Positions 1 through 12,223 are shown, numbered from the stretch's first letter. The stretch is 64,000 nucleotides of DNA from Trichoderma breve (GCF_028502605.1 NC_079234.1:1426001-1490000), one strand, 5' to 3'. Made by a program: numbers and translations. Notes: generated by a model from the letters alone, not told the origin.

Positions 1-102
1 TCGCGATTAGTTGACAGAAACATTTCGTGATTGGTGTAAAACTGCAGCGTCTTGTTGGAAAGCGAGTTTTGTCTCCTCCACATCAATTATCCTCACCATA
101 CC

Positions 103-2521
103 ATGTCTCAAGTGAAAAGAGTAGTGAAGAAAATGCCAATGCCGCCGACAAAATTGGCATGCCTGCATTGGTACATACCGTTTCCTTTCCTCTCCCAAGA
201 TTGTTTCTAATAGGCCGCAGTCGCGCATCGAGAACACGTTGTGATGGTGAATTGCCATGCCACAACGTAAGTTGCATAGCAGTACCCGCCACTTTAGCGA
301 TACTAGTACAACACGGTTCCTAACATTATCTTCTAGTGTGAAATCAGAGATCGGGATTGCTCTTATGTTCCTAGTAAAAGGGGCGGCTCACGGAAAAGGC
401 GCATTCAGAGAAACCCCATTAACGAACGCGAGACATCGAGGTCTCCTTCAACTCAGCGTCTGTCTTCTCCTCTTGATGTCAACCTTTTTCGATCATAGCT
501 AATTCCTCTTAACAGTCCTTACTCCTGAGAGTATTAAACACTTTGTTTTCCCAGGTGCCGGCCTAAAACGCCCCGAAGCCATTGGAGAGCAGCAGCAATT
601 CTATGCGACAAGCGAAACTCTTTCTGTAACAGAATCAATCGACGACCATTGTGCGAGGATATATGACAGCGAGCAGGCAATGTAAGTGAGACTACGTAAT
701 AGACTCCGATGCTGATTTCACGATTGGTTTGGCTGACGAGGAAAAAAAGTTTGAACGCATACTACATATTTATACATCAGTATTTTCCAATACTCCCTCC
801 ACCGAAAAGTCGTCCAACTGTCGATTGTCCTATTCAATGGCCACTTTCTGTTACAGAAAAGATAATTCCGCATCAACCGATCTCTCCACTCAGTCTTGCA
901 CTCTCTGCCGTGCTTGCTCTGATTCCTCTATCACAGGAGACACGCTGTACAGCCGCGGCATGTGTCTCGTTTCGAAAAGCTCTAGCTCAACAATTCGCTC
1001 AGGCGGCTCTTCAATGTATTGACGCAGATTCAGAATATCTCGACTTTATCTCTGATCGCCAGATAGGCTCTATGACCGCAGTTGAGCAACGTTCAATATC
1101 CCGCGAGCCGTTGCATCCACAAACACCAGTTGAGCTAGAGAGCATCCTGGCACTGCTTCTTCTAAGTAACTATGAGCACACAGAGCGCGCCAATTTGCTC
1201 AAGATGACGGCTCGAGCAAGTCAAGCGTTGATCATAGCAAAGAATATGTCCCTTCATCGGATGGGTCTCGAAAATGATGCTTTTTCAGAAGCTAAGAGGA
1301 GAGCTTGGTGGATGACGGTTCGTGATTCCCACTCATGGAGAAATGCCAAATCGTTAACTGGCGAGTAGTATTTCTGTGCTCATCTATGTTCTGTGGTTCG
1401 GCAAAGTGTGAGTGTTGGAAACTATATGTTAGAACTCAATCCGAACTGACTAACATCAATAGGCTTGTTTAAACGTAGATGATGACAGCCATTTCACAAC
1501 TCCATATCCAAAGTTGGAATCCGATCCAGAGGTGAGTTTTTTCATCGGCACTTGTACCTGCGCAAACTAACTCTGGCATCTCAGGCGTGGTTGATCTTCC
1601 TCGAAGCTCTGCGAATCGGCGTTGCGAGTGTCAAGTTCACTACCAGCTATAGCGAACGTCTAAACTCGCACTCGGATATGTCTAGAGTTTTTGAGCAAAT
1701 GAAGATACTCGACAAATGGGTGCTTCAAGTCTCCGCTCGGATTGAAAACTATGTACCTAACTCTAGGTCAATGGAGCTTGATCCTACCTACGAGTCAGTC
1801 ACAGCAGAAGTAATGCGACGACTTGCTCGCATCAGATTATCCAGGTACTTTTGCTTCTAGTTCCACAATTTCCGTGTATATCCCAAAGCTATTAACAATA
1901 CTTCAGCACAAGAATCCGTCTTCATCGATTTCAAGCTTTCTCAGACACGCCACTCTTCACTGAGAATCACTGTGATCTCACAGTCCCAAGTACTCTAAAT
2001 ACTTCTTCTAACATAACCAATGATGCCGAAGCAAATATTGCCGTCTACACCATTCTTCAGTCACCTCCATTCACAAACGACCAGTCTACCGAAATTTGCG
2101 TAGCATCAGCTCTAACAATTGCACGGCAGCTACAAAGATTGCCGATTGCCAAGACATCTGACGGAGTGATTAATCGAGCGATGCCTACCTGTACATGTTG
2201 TGCAATGCAAGCCAGTTACGTTCTTCTAATGCAATTCTACAAACTTCACGTCACACCCCATACCACACAAACATCATCATGCGACATGTCTGTGGATACA
2301 GAGCGCCTCATCGATGAGCTTCGGCATGGCTTAGAGGATATCATCGGGGCAATGAACAATTTCGCCGCTTCTTTCGAAGCCATTGCTGGAATGCGAGGTT
2401 TGTATATCTGATCAACTTCTGAACGTATATGAATGCTGACAGCATTGTTCCTTACATATTAGATGAGATTGAGATTGCCTATCACATTGCTTTTCCACAT
2501 ATGGCAACAGTCTCAAAGTAG
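103..2521 (+). CDS. Zn2Cys6 (C6) fungal transcription factor, 10 exons
   Basis: Predicted nuclear regulator of 615 aa. Hand-spliced exons: 103-170, 221-266, 337-457, 555-681, 750-1317, 1369-1407, 1463-1531, 1585-1844, 1907-2397, 2463-2521; the sum is 1848 nt with no internal stop. Exons 1-3 build a canonical zinc cluster, ACLHCRASRTRCDG followed by ELPCHNCEIRDRDC, with spacing C-x2-C-x6-C-x5-C-x2-C-x6-C, then a basic linker SKRGGSRKRR. Exon 5 opens with LNAYYIFIHQYFPILPPP, the usual entry to the fungal transcription factor middle homology domain, and contains AKRRAWWM, typical of that domain. The zinc cluster is itself split by two introns. Start chosen as the ATG 18 codons before the first cysteine. 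The target genes cannot be read from sequence; the nearest neighbour downstream is a secreted SGNH hydrolase. Not assigned to a named regulator. Confidence 0.88.
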
Positions 2522-2753
2522 TTTATGGGCAGCTTGAGATTAATACTGTGTCGTTGGCAAAGATGTCATTCATTTGTTTCTATGTTTTCTAGGTTGCTCC
2601 CCTTATTTCACATGCCCGCAAAACAAATCAATTAATAGATGAGGTGTTCATTTAGATACCCCGCGCTCCAACCACTGCCACTCAATGACCGAAATCAACC
2701 ATCCTACCAGGTAATTATACATACCTACACAAGATGGAAAAAATAACAAAAAA
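2522..2753. other. 3' flank of C6 regulator gene
   Basis: Short AT-rich spacer holding the presumed 3' UTR of the regulator and the T-run terminator of the minus-strand 5S gene. Nothing else seen. Confidence 0.4.
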
Positions 2754-2872
2754 ACATACAACAGCCGGTGTTCGCTGATGGTCACCCACTCAACTACTAA
2801 TCTGCCGGTTAGAGGCTTGTCTATGGGGGAGCAGACGGGACCCCGAATTTTCCTCTACCTATGGTCGTATGT
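2754..2872 (-). rRNA. 5S ribosomal RNA (helix class A)
   Basis: 119-bp gene on the minus strand. It begins ACATACGACCATAGG, carries the GGTGGGTGACCA-type internal control region (here GAGTGGGTGACCATCAGCGA), ends CGGCTGTTGTATGT and is followed by a run of T. The first and last bases pair to form helix I (ACATACGAC with GTTGTATGT). One arm reads GGTAGAGG and its partner CCTCTAACC. Fungal 5S genes of Pezizomycotina are commonly dispersed single copies transcribed by Pol III from an internal promoter. Confidence 0.95.
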
Positions 2873-3877
2873 GCTAGTTTTTTCCTTCAATCAGTTTATA
2901 ACCATGAAGCATGAGTAGGTCGTAACCTTATATAAATGAGATAGCAGATGTGTAGATCATACCTGTATATTTGCTACTTCATGGTGAATTTCTAGCGCGC
3001 CATATGCACTCGGGATTGCCTTTTCCTTGAAGACAACGCTAATATGCCACCGCTGTTTATGGCTTCTCCATACATGATTCATGAACATAGCAGTCTCCGA
3101 CTGCCCCAAACGACGCCCCCGAATTGTCGAAGAACGATTGGAACTTGACAGCCGTCAAGTATCGTGATGATATCCCCTACTAATGTTGTACTTGGAACAA
3201 GACATAGCATACGTTACCTCCCTGCACGATGCCTAGCTTCCGTCCTCGGCAATGAGAGCCTAATTGTTTACCAAACAGCCAAGACTTAATTCGAAAGGTG
3301 CTTGGGGTCCTCAATTCGACAACAACTGATACGCAGAAGGCTTAGGGCGAGATGAGCCGTGGATATTAATGCTTCGTGATGTCATATCAATCACATCCCA
3401 AGACCACACCTGGATGCTCCAGTTGGGTACCCATGTTCAAGGATATGTAAGTTTTATGACCAACAAGCATGATCCTTCTATATACCCCCGCCTCACTTAA
3501 GTAGGTGCCTAAAGGCTTGGGTTACATAGGCGCAACTACCAAAAATGGCTATTAGTCTCTTATAGGATCGTTGGGGAACGCACTTGTTAGATCAGCATAC
3601 ATCGAAAACCACACTTCAATCCTCTGCAAGCACCCGTGTCTGCGCGGCCGCATCCCTTGCACGCCTGCAGAATACCCACTAAGTTGTAGACAGTTTCCAG
3701 TTTAAGTCAAGTGCTATTTACGAAGGAATACGCATGGCCCGATTAAATACGCAGTTTGGCAGTGATCTGCCAAGTTGACAATATAAAGGATCAGCGTCTG
3801 GTCGTGATGGCGTAAAAGAATCTTCAACAATACACGCTGAACCTTGTATTCAAGGTTCTTTGCAACAGGTCCCATCT
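2873..3877. other. intergenic region, promoter side of SGNH hydrolase gene
   Basis: About 1 kb without a supportable ORF. A TATA-like element (ATATAAAGG at 3781-3789) lies about 95 bp before the ATG of the downstream gene, the usual distance in filamentous fungi. Nothing else recognised. Confidence 0.5.
3781..3789 (+). promoter_or_regulatory. TATA-like box of SGNH hydrolase gene
   Basis: ATATAAAGG about 95 bp upstream of the ATG at 3878. Position and match only; no transcription data. Confidence 0.45.
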
Positions 3878-6800
3878 ATGGCGCCTAAATTGGGTGTTTG
3901 CACGGTGCTCTTGGCTCTTCAGTCTGTCTCTGCTCTACCCGCTCACGTCGGCGCACAAGATGTCATATCGCCATGGAAGGATACCGCGACAGGTTTCGGA
4001 CCAGATGTTGGCCTCGCCAAGACCTGGAACGCCTCCTTCCCGCTGTTTGAAGGCATAACGTCGTCACCGACCAACAACAGCGGTGCGACTGGTAGCGACG
4101 GGATCGGACTCAGTCGCAGAGCCACCAAGGATTTCTGGCTCAGGGTCATGCCTCTAGGTGCCTCTATCACGCAGGGCATACATTCGTCAGACGACAACGG
4201 CTATAGGAAGTGGATACGAGAGCAACTGCGCTGGGAAGGTTGGCAAGTGAACAGTGAGGGATTCGAGGCCCCAACTGAAGTAAATGCCAAATTACTGACT
4301 TATGCTGGCTACAGTGGTGGGATCAGGACAGGCGGGGACAATGAAAGACAGGGTAACCATTAACCTAGGATAAAGAGGCTATCCTCTTCCTCATTTGCCG
4401 CTACTTCTACTACTCGATATAGCACTAGTACGCTGACTTGTGCGTAAAGGATCACGAAGGTCATCCCGGCTGGATCATTACGGAAAGCCCAGGACACAGT
4501 GGTGTACAACAGGCCTGGGACGCCGCAAAATGGATGAAGCCCAACCTGGTACTGCTTAACGTCGGTACCAACGACTGCAGTTTCAATATTGACTTGCCGG
4601 ATGCCGGGGCTCGAATGCAGTCCCTGGTTCAAAGCATCTTTGACGCTGTACCTGGTGTCGTTGTTATCATGTCAACCCTACTTCCAAGTCCTGGTATTAC
4701 GGACTGCGCTAAAGATTTGAGCGCCCAGTTCCGCCAGATTGTACCAAAGATCCAGAACGGCAGGCTAGGTCTCGCCGACTTCAACGCCGCTATGGATCAA
4801 GCGACCATGTTCTCGGACGATCCTATCCACCCAAACGACTATGGGTACGAGTTCATGGCCTCTGTCTGGTGGCAGGCCATCAATGAACTTTCTTCTGCCC
4901 TATCAGCGCCGTTAGATAACGGTCAAGACGACTCCCAACCCACCAATACTTGTGCCAAACAGGCCGGTGTCTCGCGCGGGCCCATCATTACGCAGAATGG
5001 TTCTGGCCACGATGACGGCATCTACGTCCACAAGTCCACTAGCAAGGGCGTCCTAGTTGATGGCAGGATCCAAAAACCTACAGACAAGACCGAGTCTGAT
5101 GCTATCCCTTCGCACATGTTCTTTGCCGAATTGACCAATACCAACGGTGTCGACAGAAGCGCGGCCTTAGATGACTGGGTAGGCTGCCTTTTCTTTTTAC
5201 GCCTCGAGTTTCAGGCCCATTGTTCCATACGTTGATCATGCTGGCTAACTGCAACAGATTCGCATTTACCACAGGTCTGCCACGGATGGTAAGAACGAGT
5301 ACTGGTTCCGCGAAAACCTCGGCAACGGCAGTTTTGCGTCGTCAGTGATGCTGGACGTTCAACAGAATTGTGACGGAGGACCAAGTAAGTTGTTTCCCAT
5401 GTCGATCCATAGGGTGGTTTTTGCATTCCTGCTAATATAGTCTGGTTGTCTTTTAGATTATGCGTGGGCCGATTTTGTTCGTGAACCTTCCCCAAACAGT
5501 GTGCTTTGAGGCCACTACTCGTTCTACCATCGTACTAACTGCTGTCATCTAACCCTCCAGGATAATGATGGACTTGGTGAGATATCTTTTTGGGAGGGTT
5601 CTCCAGTGAATCCGAGCCGTGCTAACCACTGTACTCTTTACCATAGCTGATTTCTGGTGCATTGGATCGGACACGCAGATCACAGTCTCCCTCAACAAGG
5701 GAACAAGTCCTCCCACGGTGAGAAAGCTAATTACTAACTCCGGAGTAATATTTCATCAAGAAGATGCGAGCAGCTGCTAATAGGACACATCTTGGTTATT
5801 AGTTCGAGAACATCGGCGTGGTTGTCCCGGCGAGTGGAAACTTTACATCAGCAGACGTCCGGATTGCTGATATAGACGGCGACGGGAGGGCTGATGTCTG
5901 TTTCATCCACGATAACGGTGACATTGGCTGTTCCAGAAACGGAGGCCAGGGAAGGAACTATTATTGGCAAGGCTTCTCCACGGACACTGGCCTGCGAGAG
6001 ACTATCTTCACTGGCAAGAACAAGGGCGATAAGACCGGCGTTCGCCTCGGTACGAGACTCCACTCCCTTTTGATGTCTCTTCTTTCATCTTGAATCAAGC
6101 ACTAACAATTCCCTAATAGCCGATCTAAACGGAGAGTAAGTTGCGGTTCCGTATCGTAAAGCAGTATTTCCTTGTGGGATAGTGTTACTGACTCGCGGCT
6201 AAATAGCTTCCGAGACGATTGGATGTGGGTTGGTGATCAGGGAGACGTCGATACATGGATCAACCAGCGTGGGTCAGGCTCTGGCATTGTAGGCATCATT
6301 CTCATTGTCCTGGTATTTGAAATTCTTTGAGTTTTTGACTGATGAGGAGGGTTAGGTGCCGAACTGGTCCGCGTCTGGTATCACGCATGCTGGTATGAAC
6401 ACGCCTGGCGTACGTGAGCAGATCAAATTCGGCCGGATCTACGGCTCAGGTCGACGCGATTACATCTACTTCAAGGAAGAAGACACTTACTATGACATGC
6501 TGGTATGGGAGAATCAAGGGGCCGGAGGGACAAAATTGAAAGGTTTGGAGTACTACCCCCTTTTGTATCGAGCGGAATAAGTAACAACCCTGGTTCTCTT
6601 TTCTAGGCGATGGGGTTTTCTATTGCGACATGACAGGCAGCGGGAGCGATGATTATGTCTGGATCTACATGGATGGCCACGCCGATTCGACCGATTTCTT
6701 TGCGAACGTTCACTCTCCGCCAGATTGGGGCCATAGCATCTCCATCACGCTGTCAGTCCCAGGGCCGCGTGTGGGCATCCACCTAGCAGATTTTGACGGC

Positions 6801-7861
6801 GATGGACGCTGCGACGTAATTGTGCAGAACAAGGCCACGGGAGCTCTAACCTTGTGGCATAACGATGTATGTAACATCCGCGAGACATTCCCTTTTTCCC
6901 ATTTTCCGCTTGTCTCTAGTTTCCTGAGCAAGTGCCAGTATCGGCTCATCGGACGAAGTCTAAACGAAACGTAAAGAACCGGAAAAAGTGCTAACTCATG
7001 GCAATAAAGTACGATGCAGCCGCCAAGTTGCTCAAGTTTAGTAACCAGGGAGTGAAGTCGGGGAGCGCTGGCTGCACCCAGGGATGGGGTGTTGGCATTT
7101 TCGACCGCGGCATGCGGATTGCCGATATTGAGTATGAACACACAATCAACACCGATCCTCCTAAGTCTATAGCTAATGGCATGATAGTGGCGATGGTCGT
7201 GCGGATATCCTGTGCTTGGAGCCTGATGGACGGATAACGGCTTGGCTGAATACAGCAACAGGGCTCCAAAATGTTGGTCAGGTCAAGTTCAGTGAAGGTT
7301 GGGACAGGGCCAATATACGCTTCGCCGATGTAGAGGCTTCAGGCCGGGCCGACCTCATCCATGTTGACAAGTACACAGGTGCCGCAACATTATTCAAGAA
7401 CGACGGGTACCAGCCCAATGACGTTGACGCAAATGGTGGGAGCTCGTTCCATTGGACTAACCGTGGTGTTGTGTACTCACCGATAGACCGCGGGGAGAAT
7501 ATGGTATGTGATGGATTCATGTGCATATACTCACTGCCGTTCAGAGTTAACAATTTGCTTTGTAGCACTTTGTGAATTTCGGGGGTCTTGGGCGGGCAGA
7601 CCTTCACCATGTTTGGCCTGATAAGAACAATGTAAGCCGACCAATACACAGGATCCCTGTTTATTCCCATTTTACTGGAGACAACCTAACTAGGCGATTG
7701 GCAGGCCGAGACCTTTTTCAACGAGTGTCCTGGCGGAGGCAGTGGAGGCGACGACGGCCCTATCGGTAAGTCATTATTCCTTGTGTGATTGCAGCATATT
7801 ATATCTTTGTACTTTACTAAAGGATGTATATCTAGTCGATCCGGGACTCCCAGCCTTGTAA
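3878..7861 (+). CDS. secreted SGNH/GDSL hydrolase with FG-GAP/VCBS propeller, 17 exons
   Basis: Predicted extracellular esterase-type hydrolase of 919 aa. Exons: 3878-4253, 4315-4352, 4450-5178, 5258-5384, 5457-5476, 5561-5576, 5647-5717, 5803-6049, 6120-6135, 6207-6288, 6356-6542, 6607-6866, 7010-7131, 7188-7503, 7566-7631, 7705-7765, 7836-7861; they sum to 2760 nt in frame. A signal peptide (MAPKLGVCTVLLALQSVSA) precedes an SGNH domain with block I LGASITQG, the strand VNMVGS, the EGHPGW segment, block III GTNDC and block V DPIHPND. The C-terminal half has FG-GAP-like calcium loops: DFDNDGLADF, DIDGDGRADV, DFDGDGRCDV, DIDGDGRADI. Exons 5, 6 and 9 are microexons of 20, 16 and 16 nt. Substrate unknown; carbohydrate esters are plausible for the family. 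Confidence 0.88.
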
Positions 7862-8065
7862 GGGATGTAGAGATAGCCACATTTGAAAGGTGATTATTAT
7901 CTTTCAGCTTCATATAGCCCTCAGTAGTAGATAATGTAAAAAGAACTACCTCCGTTGCAATATAAGAATATAGACGTTGAGGCTGTATGAATAGGCCATG
8001 AAAGAGGATTGTAAAGATTTACTTATATCTCGAATGAAAACCGCAAAAGCAAAAAAAAAAGAAAA
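7862..8065. other. 3' flank
   Basis: AT-rich downstream flank of the hydrolase gene and terminator side of the next 5S gene; no ORF seen. Confidence 0.4.
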
Positions 8066-8184
8066 ACATACAACAGCCGGTGTTCGCCAGTGGTCACCCA
8101 CCTGACTACTAATCTGCCGGTTAGAGGCTTGTCTATGGGGGAGCAGACGGGACCCCGAATTCTCCTCTACCTATGGTCGTATGT
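8066..8184 (-). rRNA. 5S ribosomal RNA (helix class A)
   Basis: 119-bp minus-strand copy with the same ends and internal control region as the copy at 2754. Arms GGTAGAGG and CCTCTAACC. It carries private changes around the loop (GTCAGGTGGGTGACCACTGG), so this copy is not a recent duplicate of its neighbour. An A-rich plus-strand stretch just before it supplies the Pol III T-run. Confidence 0.94.
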
Positions 8185-8610
8185 GTTTGGAATAGTTGTA
8201 AAATTAGTTATAACAGCAGGTTTCTGAGGTAGAGTTGAGCCAGCCTCCATGATGCTTCCGTAGCCGTCAACGACATCGCGAGTATTGCTCTAAGCCGTAT
8301 ACATCAACGTGCATAGACCGATGTTGGATCTCATTCGCTGGGTGGGAAGGGGTAGGCTTGATTGGCTTGATTCAGCCCTAGTTTGTTTGCGCTAAATGGA
8401 TGCATTTACCGATGTTTACGTTGATTGGATATGTCTCTCTCTGTAGGATCGCTAATGGAGACATGGGCATAGGCCTGCGCAAGGCGGCTGGGCAACCTTG
8501 TAAGCCATTCAATAATTGCTTTGTCTAGATAGTTGTCTCTTAGGGGTTATTCGAGTATAAATTTACTCGGACCAGCCCACGTTTGATCTTTCCGCTCAAC
8601 ATCATCAGTC
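8185..8610. other. intergenic, upstream of decayed regulator gene
   Basis: No ORF seen. A TATA-like GTATAAAT lies at about 8555-8562, some 50 bp before the ATG at 8611. Confidence 0.4.
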
Positions 8611-11519
8611 ATGGATTCTTCTAAGAACCAAGAAAGTGTGGCGGCCCAGCCTCCAAACGACGAGGGGCAAACTGGGCAGTCACTTTCAATTTCGTCGAAT
8701 CCCTTGGTCACCACAATGCAATCTTCCCTGCAGCCATGGAACCACTTCCAGACACTCATTGCAGATTACACACGTCCAGAAACATATCAACATGATGCTC
8801 TTTTATGGTCAGAGCAAGAAGCAGCGGCGTTGGCCCAAGGTACGGCTTCAGTTGTCACTCGTTGACTCTCCCAACATATTCGGGTATTGACACTAAGATC
8901 AGGGCATATGATTGACTGGGAATTGCATACCTAATCTAATCAGCAATCATTATCCGGTGTTGCATTCTCTATGGACGCCCAGATGGGTCCTTCAATAGTA
9001 TATAATCCCTCCTTTCAGTCTCATGGCGACGGGACTTTTGATATGGAAACTTCATTATTTGAAGATTTTACCTCTACGAGTTGCTTCCTCATGGTGGACA
9101 ATAGGATTTGACAAGAAAGTAAGACATATGATGTAGTGAATTCCCCTTCCCCTTCAAGGGCGCTAATACTTTCTCATAGATCTTGGCAACTTCTTTCACT
9201 CAAACGTTGGACTTGGACAAGAGCAGTTGAATATGTCCGACCCTTTTCCCCATATCGGCGACCAGAACAGCACTCCGGATATTCTCCAGCCGGATGTTCA
9301 ATATGGTGTTGAAGACAACGCATATGCAAGTTCAACATTGTACAATCAACATGATATTCATGGATCTTGGGGCAATGATACAAACGTACTTCAACACAAC
9401 TTCGCGAGCGAACATGAGATCAACTTCCCAGATGGTAGCAAATTTTCTCCTGTCTTCATCTCTCGTAGTCGATTACTCAACTAATACACCATTATGTTGC
9501 ACAAATTCTTCTTTTAACCTGTTTCTCTCTAACATCATCGTAACAGACTACCAATCTGCATGGAGCCTTTCTTATCAGGAAACCAATCTCTCTGATCAAT
9601 TTTCCTCCATTGAGGACAGCCATCGCAATGTCTGTCTCGACGTCGCAAAAATTGCACATCCTGTTAACCATGGCCCTTTCTTATCTCGTTTTGAGAACGG
9701 CCCGGGATGTCCTTCATCATTGAACACGGCAATAACCCGGAGCAACGTTTGCGTAGATGATCCAGCTACTTGCACCGATCAGACACTCGTGGGTGAAGAA
9801 CAAGAGCATTGATACTATTGTTTCTAACTTTCATGGTATCTAAACTTAATGTGTAATATAGGAACTTCCTGGATCAGCAATGGGAGAATCCCACCTATCT
9901 GCAAATATATCGAACACCAAAACTCAGCCTAGTATCAAATTGGGCGACACAAGCACCCTCCAATTGAAGAGAAAGTACTCTCAAGTCTCTACAGCTGTGC
10001 TTCCCGCAAGAAAGACGGTTCTACGGCGCAAATTGACCGCGAAGGAGTCGAAACAACGAGCTTATGTACGAGAACAAGGGGTTTGTATTCGATGTCGTTT
10101 AACAGGAATTCAATTAAGTCGTTTCATATATAGATAGCCGAATGATGATTAACCATTTTTAGTGTTCAGGAGACACACCTTGTACTAGGTGTTTACGTAT
10201 AAAAACCCCCAGGATTTGGATTAAGCCTTGCACAAAGGCCGAGTTCCTGGATATCATCATAGATTCCTCTTACTTTCCAGGTAAGTCAATTTCACGGTAT
10301 ATGAAATGTTTGACTATCTCATTGTAAGCTACAGATCAATATATTTTGCACCACTATCTCCTCTCGCCTTATCAACTTGGGCATACATTTTTGCCGGTCA
10401 TGGATGTTCTGTTTCGTCTACCTCATATGAAGAGTTCTATGACCATATATACCGGACTAGTAGGAACAACAAAAATCCCACTTTCCTGGAAAAAAACCAT
10501 CTTCAATTTATATTTATGCTCTTGGGAGAACTTCGAATTCCAAAATCGTATTGACTTCTCCCCTAGGGCAAAAAGGGTCATGCGTAAATATCGTTGTTTA
10601 AAAGGGCATTATCTTGACCGGTATAGGTCAAAGGTTCGTTTAATTTTCATGCTCGAAATATACGTACTGACTGTTCATAGAAAATCTTTCTAGCCTTTCT
10701 CAGTGCATCCATAAAGCTTGATTCTAAGATTGCTAAGTCTGACGGCGAGCTTTGGCACACACACTGCGCATCGATCTTTGGTGGCTATGTATCAGGGCGC
10801 TCGAGATACGATTCTTCTTCAACCTTCAACGCCTGTGCCTCAATCTATATAAGCTTAAACAAGAGGAATTAGAAGATTTCATCGCAATTGTAATGGACTT
10901 CTTAATTTTCACCCCGCCTTTTCCGAGCATTCGCTTTACAGCCCTTAATAGGGTGAGATTAAATGGATTATTGTTTTATTACCCATAACATAAGCTAACC
11001 GCAGAAACAATAAATCAGAATATTCCTCACCCAGTCTCGGTGGCGACAGAAAATGATTATATCGATCGAAATCGTCGTATTCGCATGGCCCTCTGGGTTT
11101 ACGTATCTATCGCAGTCCGCAGACTTGAATCGTGGTCTAGCCCCCGGTGTGGTTCGCATGCCAAATGGCCAAGGCTTTTTTGGAAATATTTTCAACCGTA
11201 TTTTGAAGCTTTTGAGTCAAAATCACACGATTTCGAAAATCGGTTTGGAAAATCGCTGCTCCAAATGGCGCTCCATACACTGTCGTTGCGTGACACTGAC
11301 TGGACTCCCTTCACCGACGACCAAGAAGTTAATTTTGGCAAATGGCGTGGGGATATACTCGCGGTAGATGTCAAGCGAAATAGTTACTATATACTCACCA
11401 GCACGCAATTGAACGACCTCTCCATGAATATTGATCAGTTGGTGGAGGGAACACTGCTAGATGGAGGCGATGAAGTAGCAGACGAAGGCGAATCAGGTAT
11501 CACGTTCTCCTTTATTTAG
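8611..11519 (+). pseudogene. decayed C6 zinc-cluster transcription factor
   Basis: Multi-exon remnant. Readable segments are about 8611-8850, 8944-9085, 9180-9434, 9547-9790, 9862-10113, 10163-10280, 10335-10633, 10681-10850, 10750-10952 and 11005-11488. The zinc motif is RAYVREQGVCIRCRL then CSGDTPCTRCLRIKTPR, followed by IWIKPCTKAEFLD, a pattern seen in atypical fungal C6 regulators where a PC element follows the cluster. Two lesions are visible. The intron inside the cluster (10114-10162) has a perfect branch point and acceptor, but its donor reads TTAAGT where GTAAGT would keep the cysteine spacing. The frame also jumps between about 10800 and 10860, from frame SGRSRYDSSS to frame YKLKQEELEDF, and does not rejoin the last exon correctly. 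Two other donors (GTTGTC, GTTGCT) are weak. No single continuous product can be read. Confidence 0.6.
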
Positions 11520-11528
11520 ATATATATC

Positions 11529-11945
11529 TTAGATAAACAGCGCTATCAATACATACCTCTTCACAAATCCGCATACACAATGGTGCAAACTGGACCAAAA
11601 AACCCAATCCTTCTTGCTGGAATGGGTCTGACCCAGCAGCATCCCATACGTCGGCGTGCCCTTGATAGAGACAGAGCTGCTGCTAACCTTCACTAGAATA
11701 GTGACATAGCCAGGTGCCATCAAGTCCTGTAATTGACTACTGAGCAAATCTGCCTAAGCTGTTAAATCCTTGGCTAACTGTCGCCACACAAGCTGCCATT
11801 GCGTAGCTTTTGCCAAGCATCCGAAACACGGATATCCCCTTGTCGAACGGTTTGCGCGCAGTTGGTGTTGATGGGATTGCAAAAATGAAGCCAATTGTGG
11901 TGATTGTGATGTTTCACGGATACTGGGAGAACTCTTACTAGCCAT
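11529..11945 (-). pseudogene. unrecognised ORF broken by one in-frame TAG
   Basis: Minus-strand frame beginning MASKSSPSIRETSQSPQ at 11945 and running about 138 codons to 11529, with a single TAG at 11754-11756 between AKDLTA and ADLLSSQLQDL. Coding-like composition continues on both sides (APGYVTILVKVSSSSVS, GMLLGQTHSSKKDWVFW). A C-to-T change of CAG to TAG would explain the break. I do not recognise the family. It is convergent with the decayed regulator and ends within a few bases of it. It could also be chance. Confidence 0.3.
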
Positions 11946-12042
11946 TCACGGTGTTCGCCTCCGTGATGGCCTAGAGGCTAGAGTGAGTTCGTAGCCCTTA
12001 TAGATTGAGTTAGGTTGATGAGAGACAAAAAGGCAAAAAGAA

Positions 12043-12161
12043 ACATACAACAGCCGGTGTTCGCTGATGGTCACCCACTCAACTACTAATCTGCCTCTCA
12101 TTGGCTTGACTCTGGGGGAGCAGACGGGACCCCGTATTTTCCAATGGATATGGTCGTATGT
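12043..12161 (-). rRNA. 5S ribosomal RNA (helix class C)
   Basis: 119-bp minus-strand copy with standard ends. One arm reads TCCATTGG and the partner CCAATGAGA, unlike the class A copies, but the two arms still pair. The same class recurs at 49215 on the other strand. It lies 62 bp from the next 5S gene in the same orientation. Confidence 0.93.
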
Positions 12162-12223
12162 GCTTGGTTGTAGTGTTAATCGTCTTATAAGTGCTACGGT
12201 GGAAGGAATACAAAAAGGCAAAA

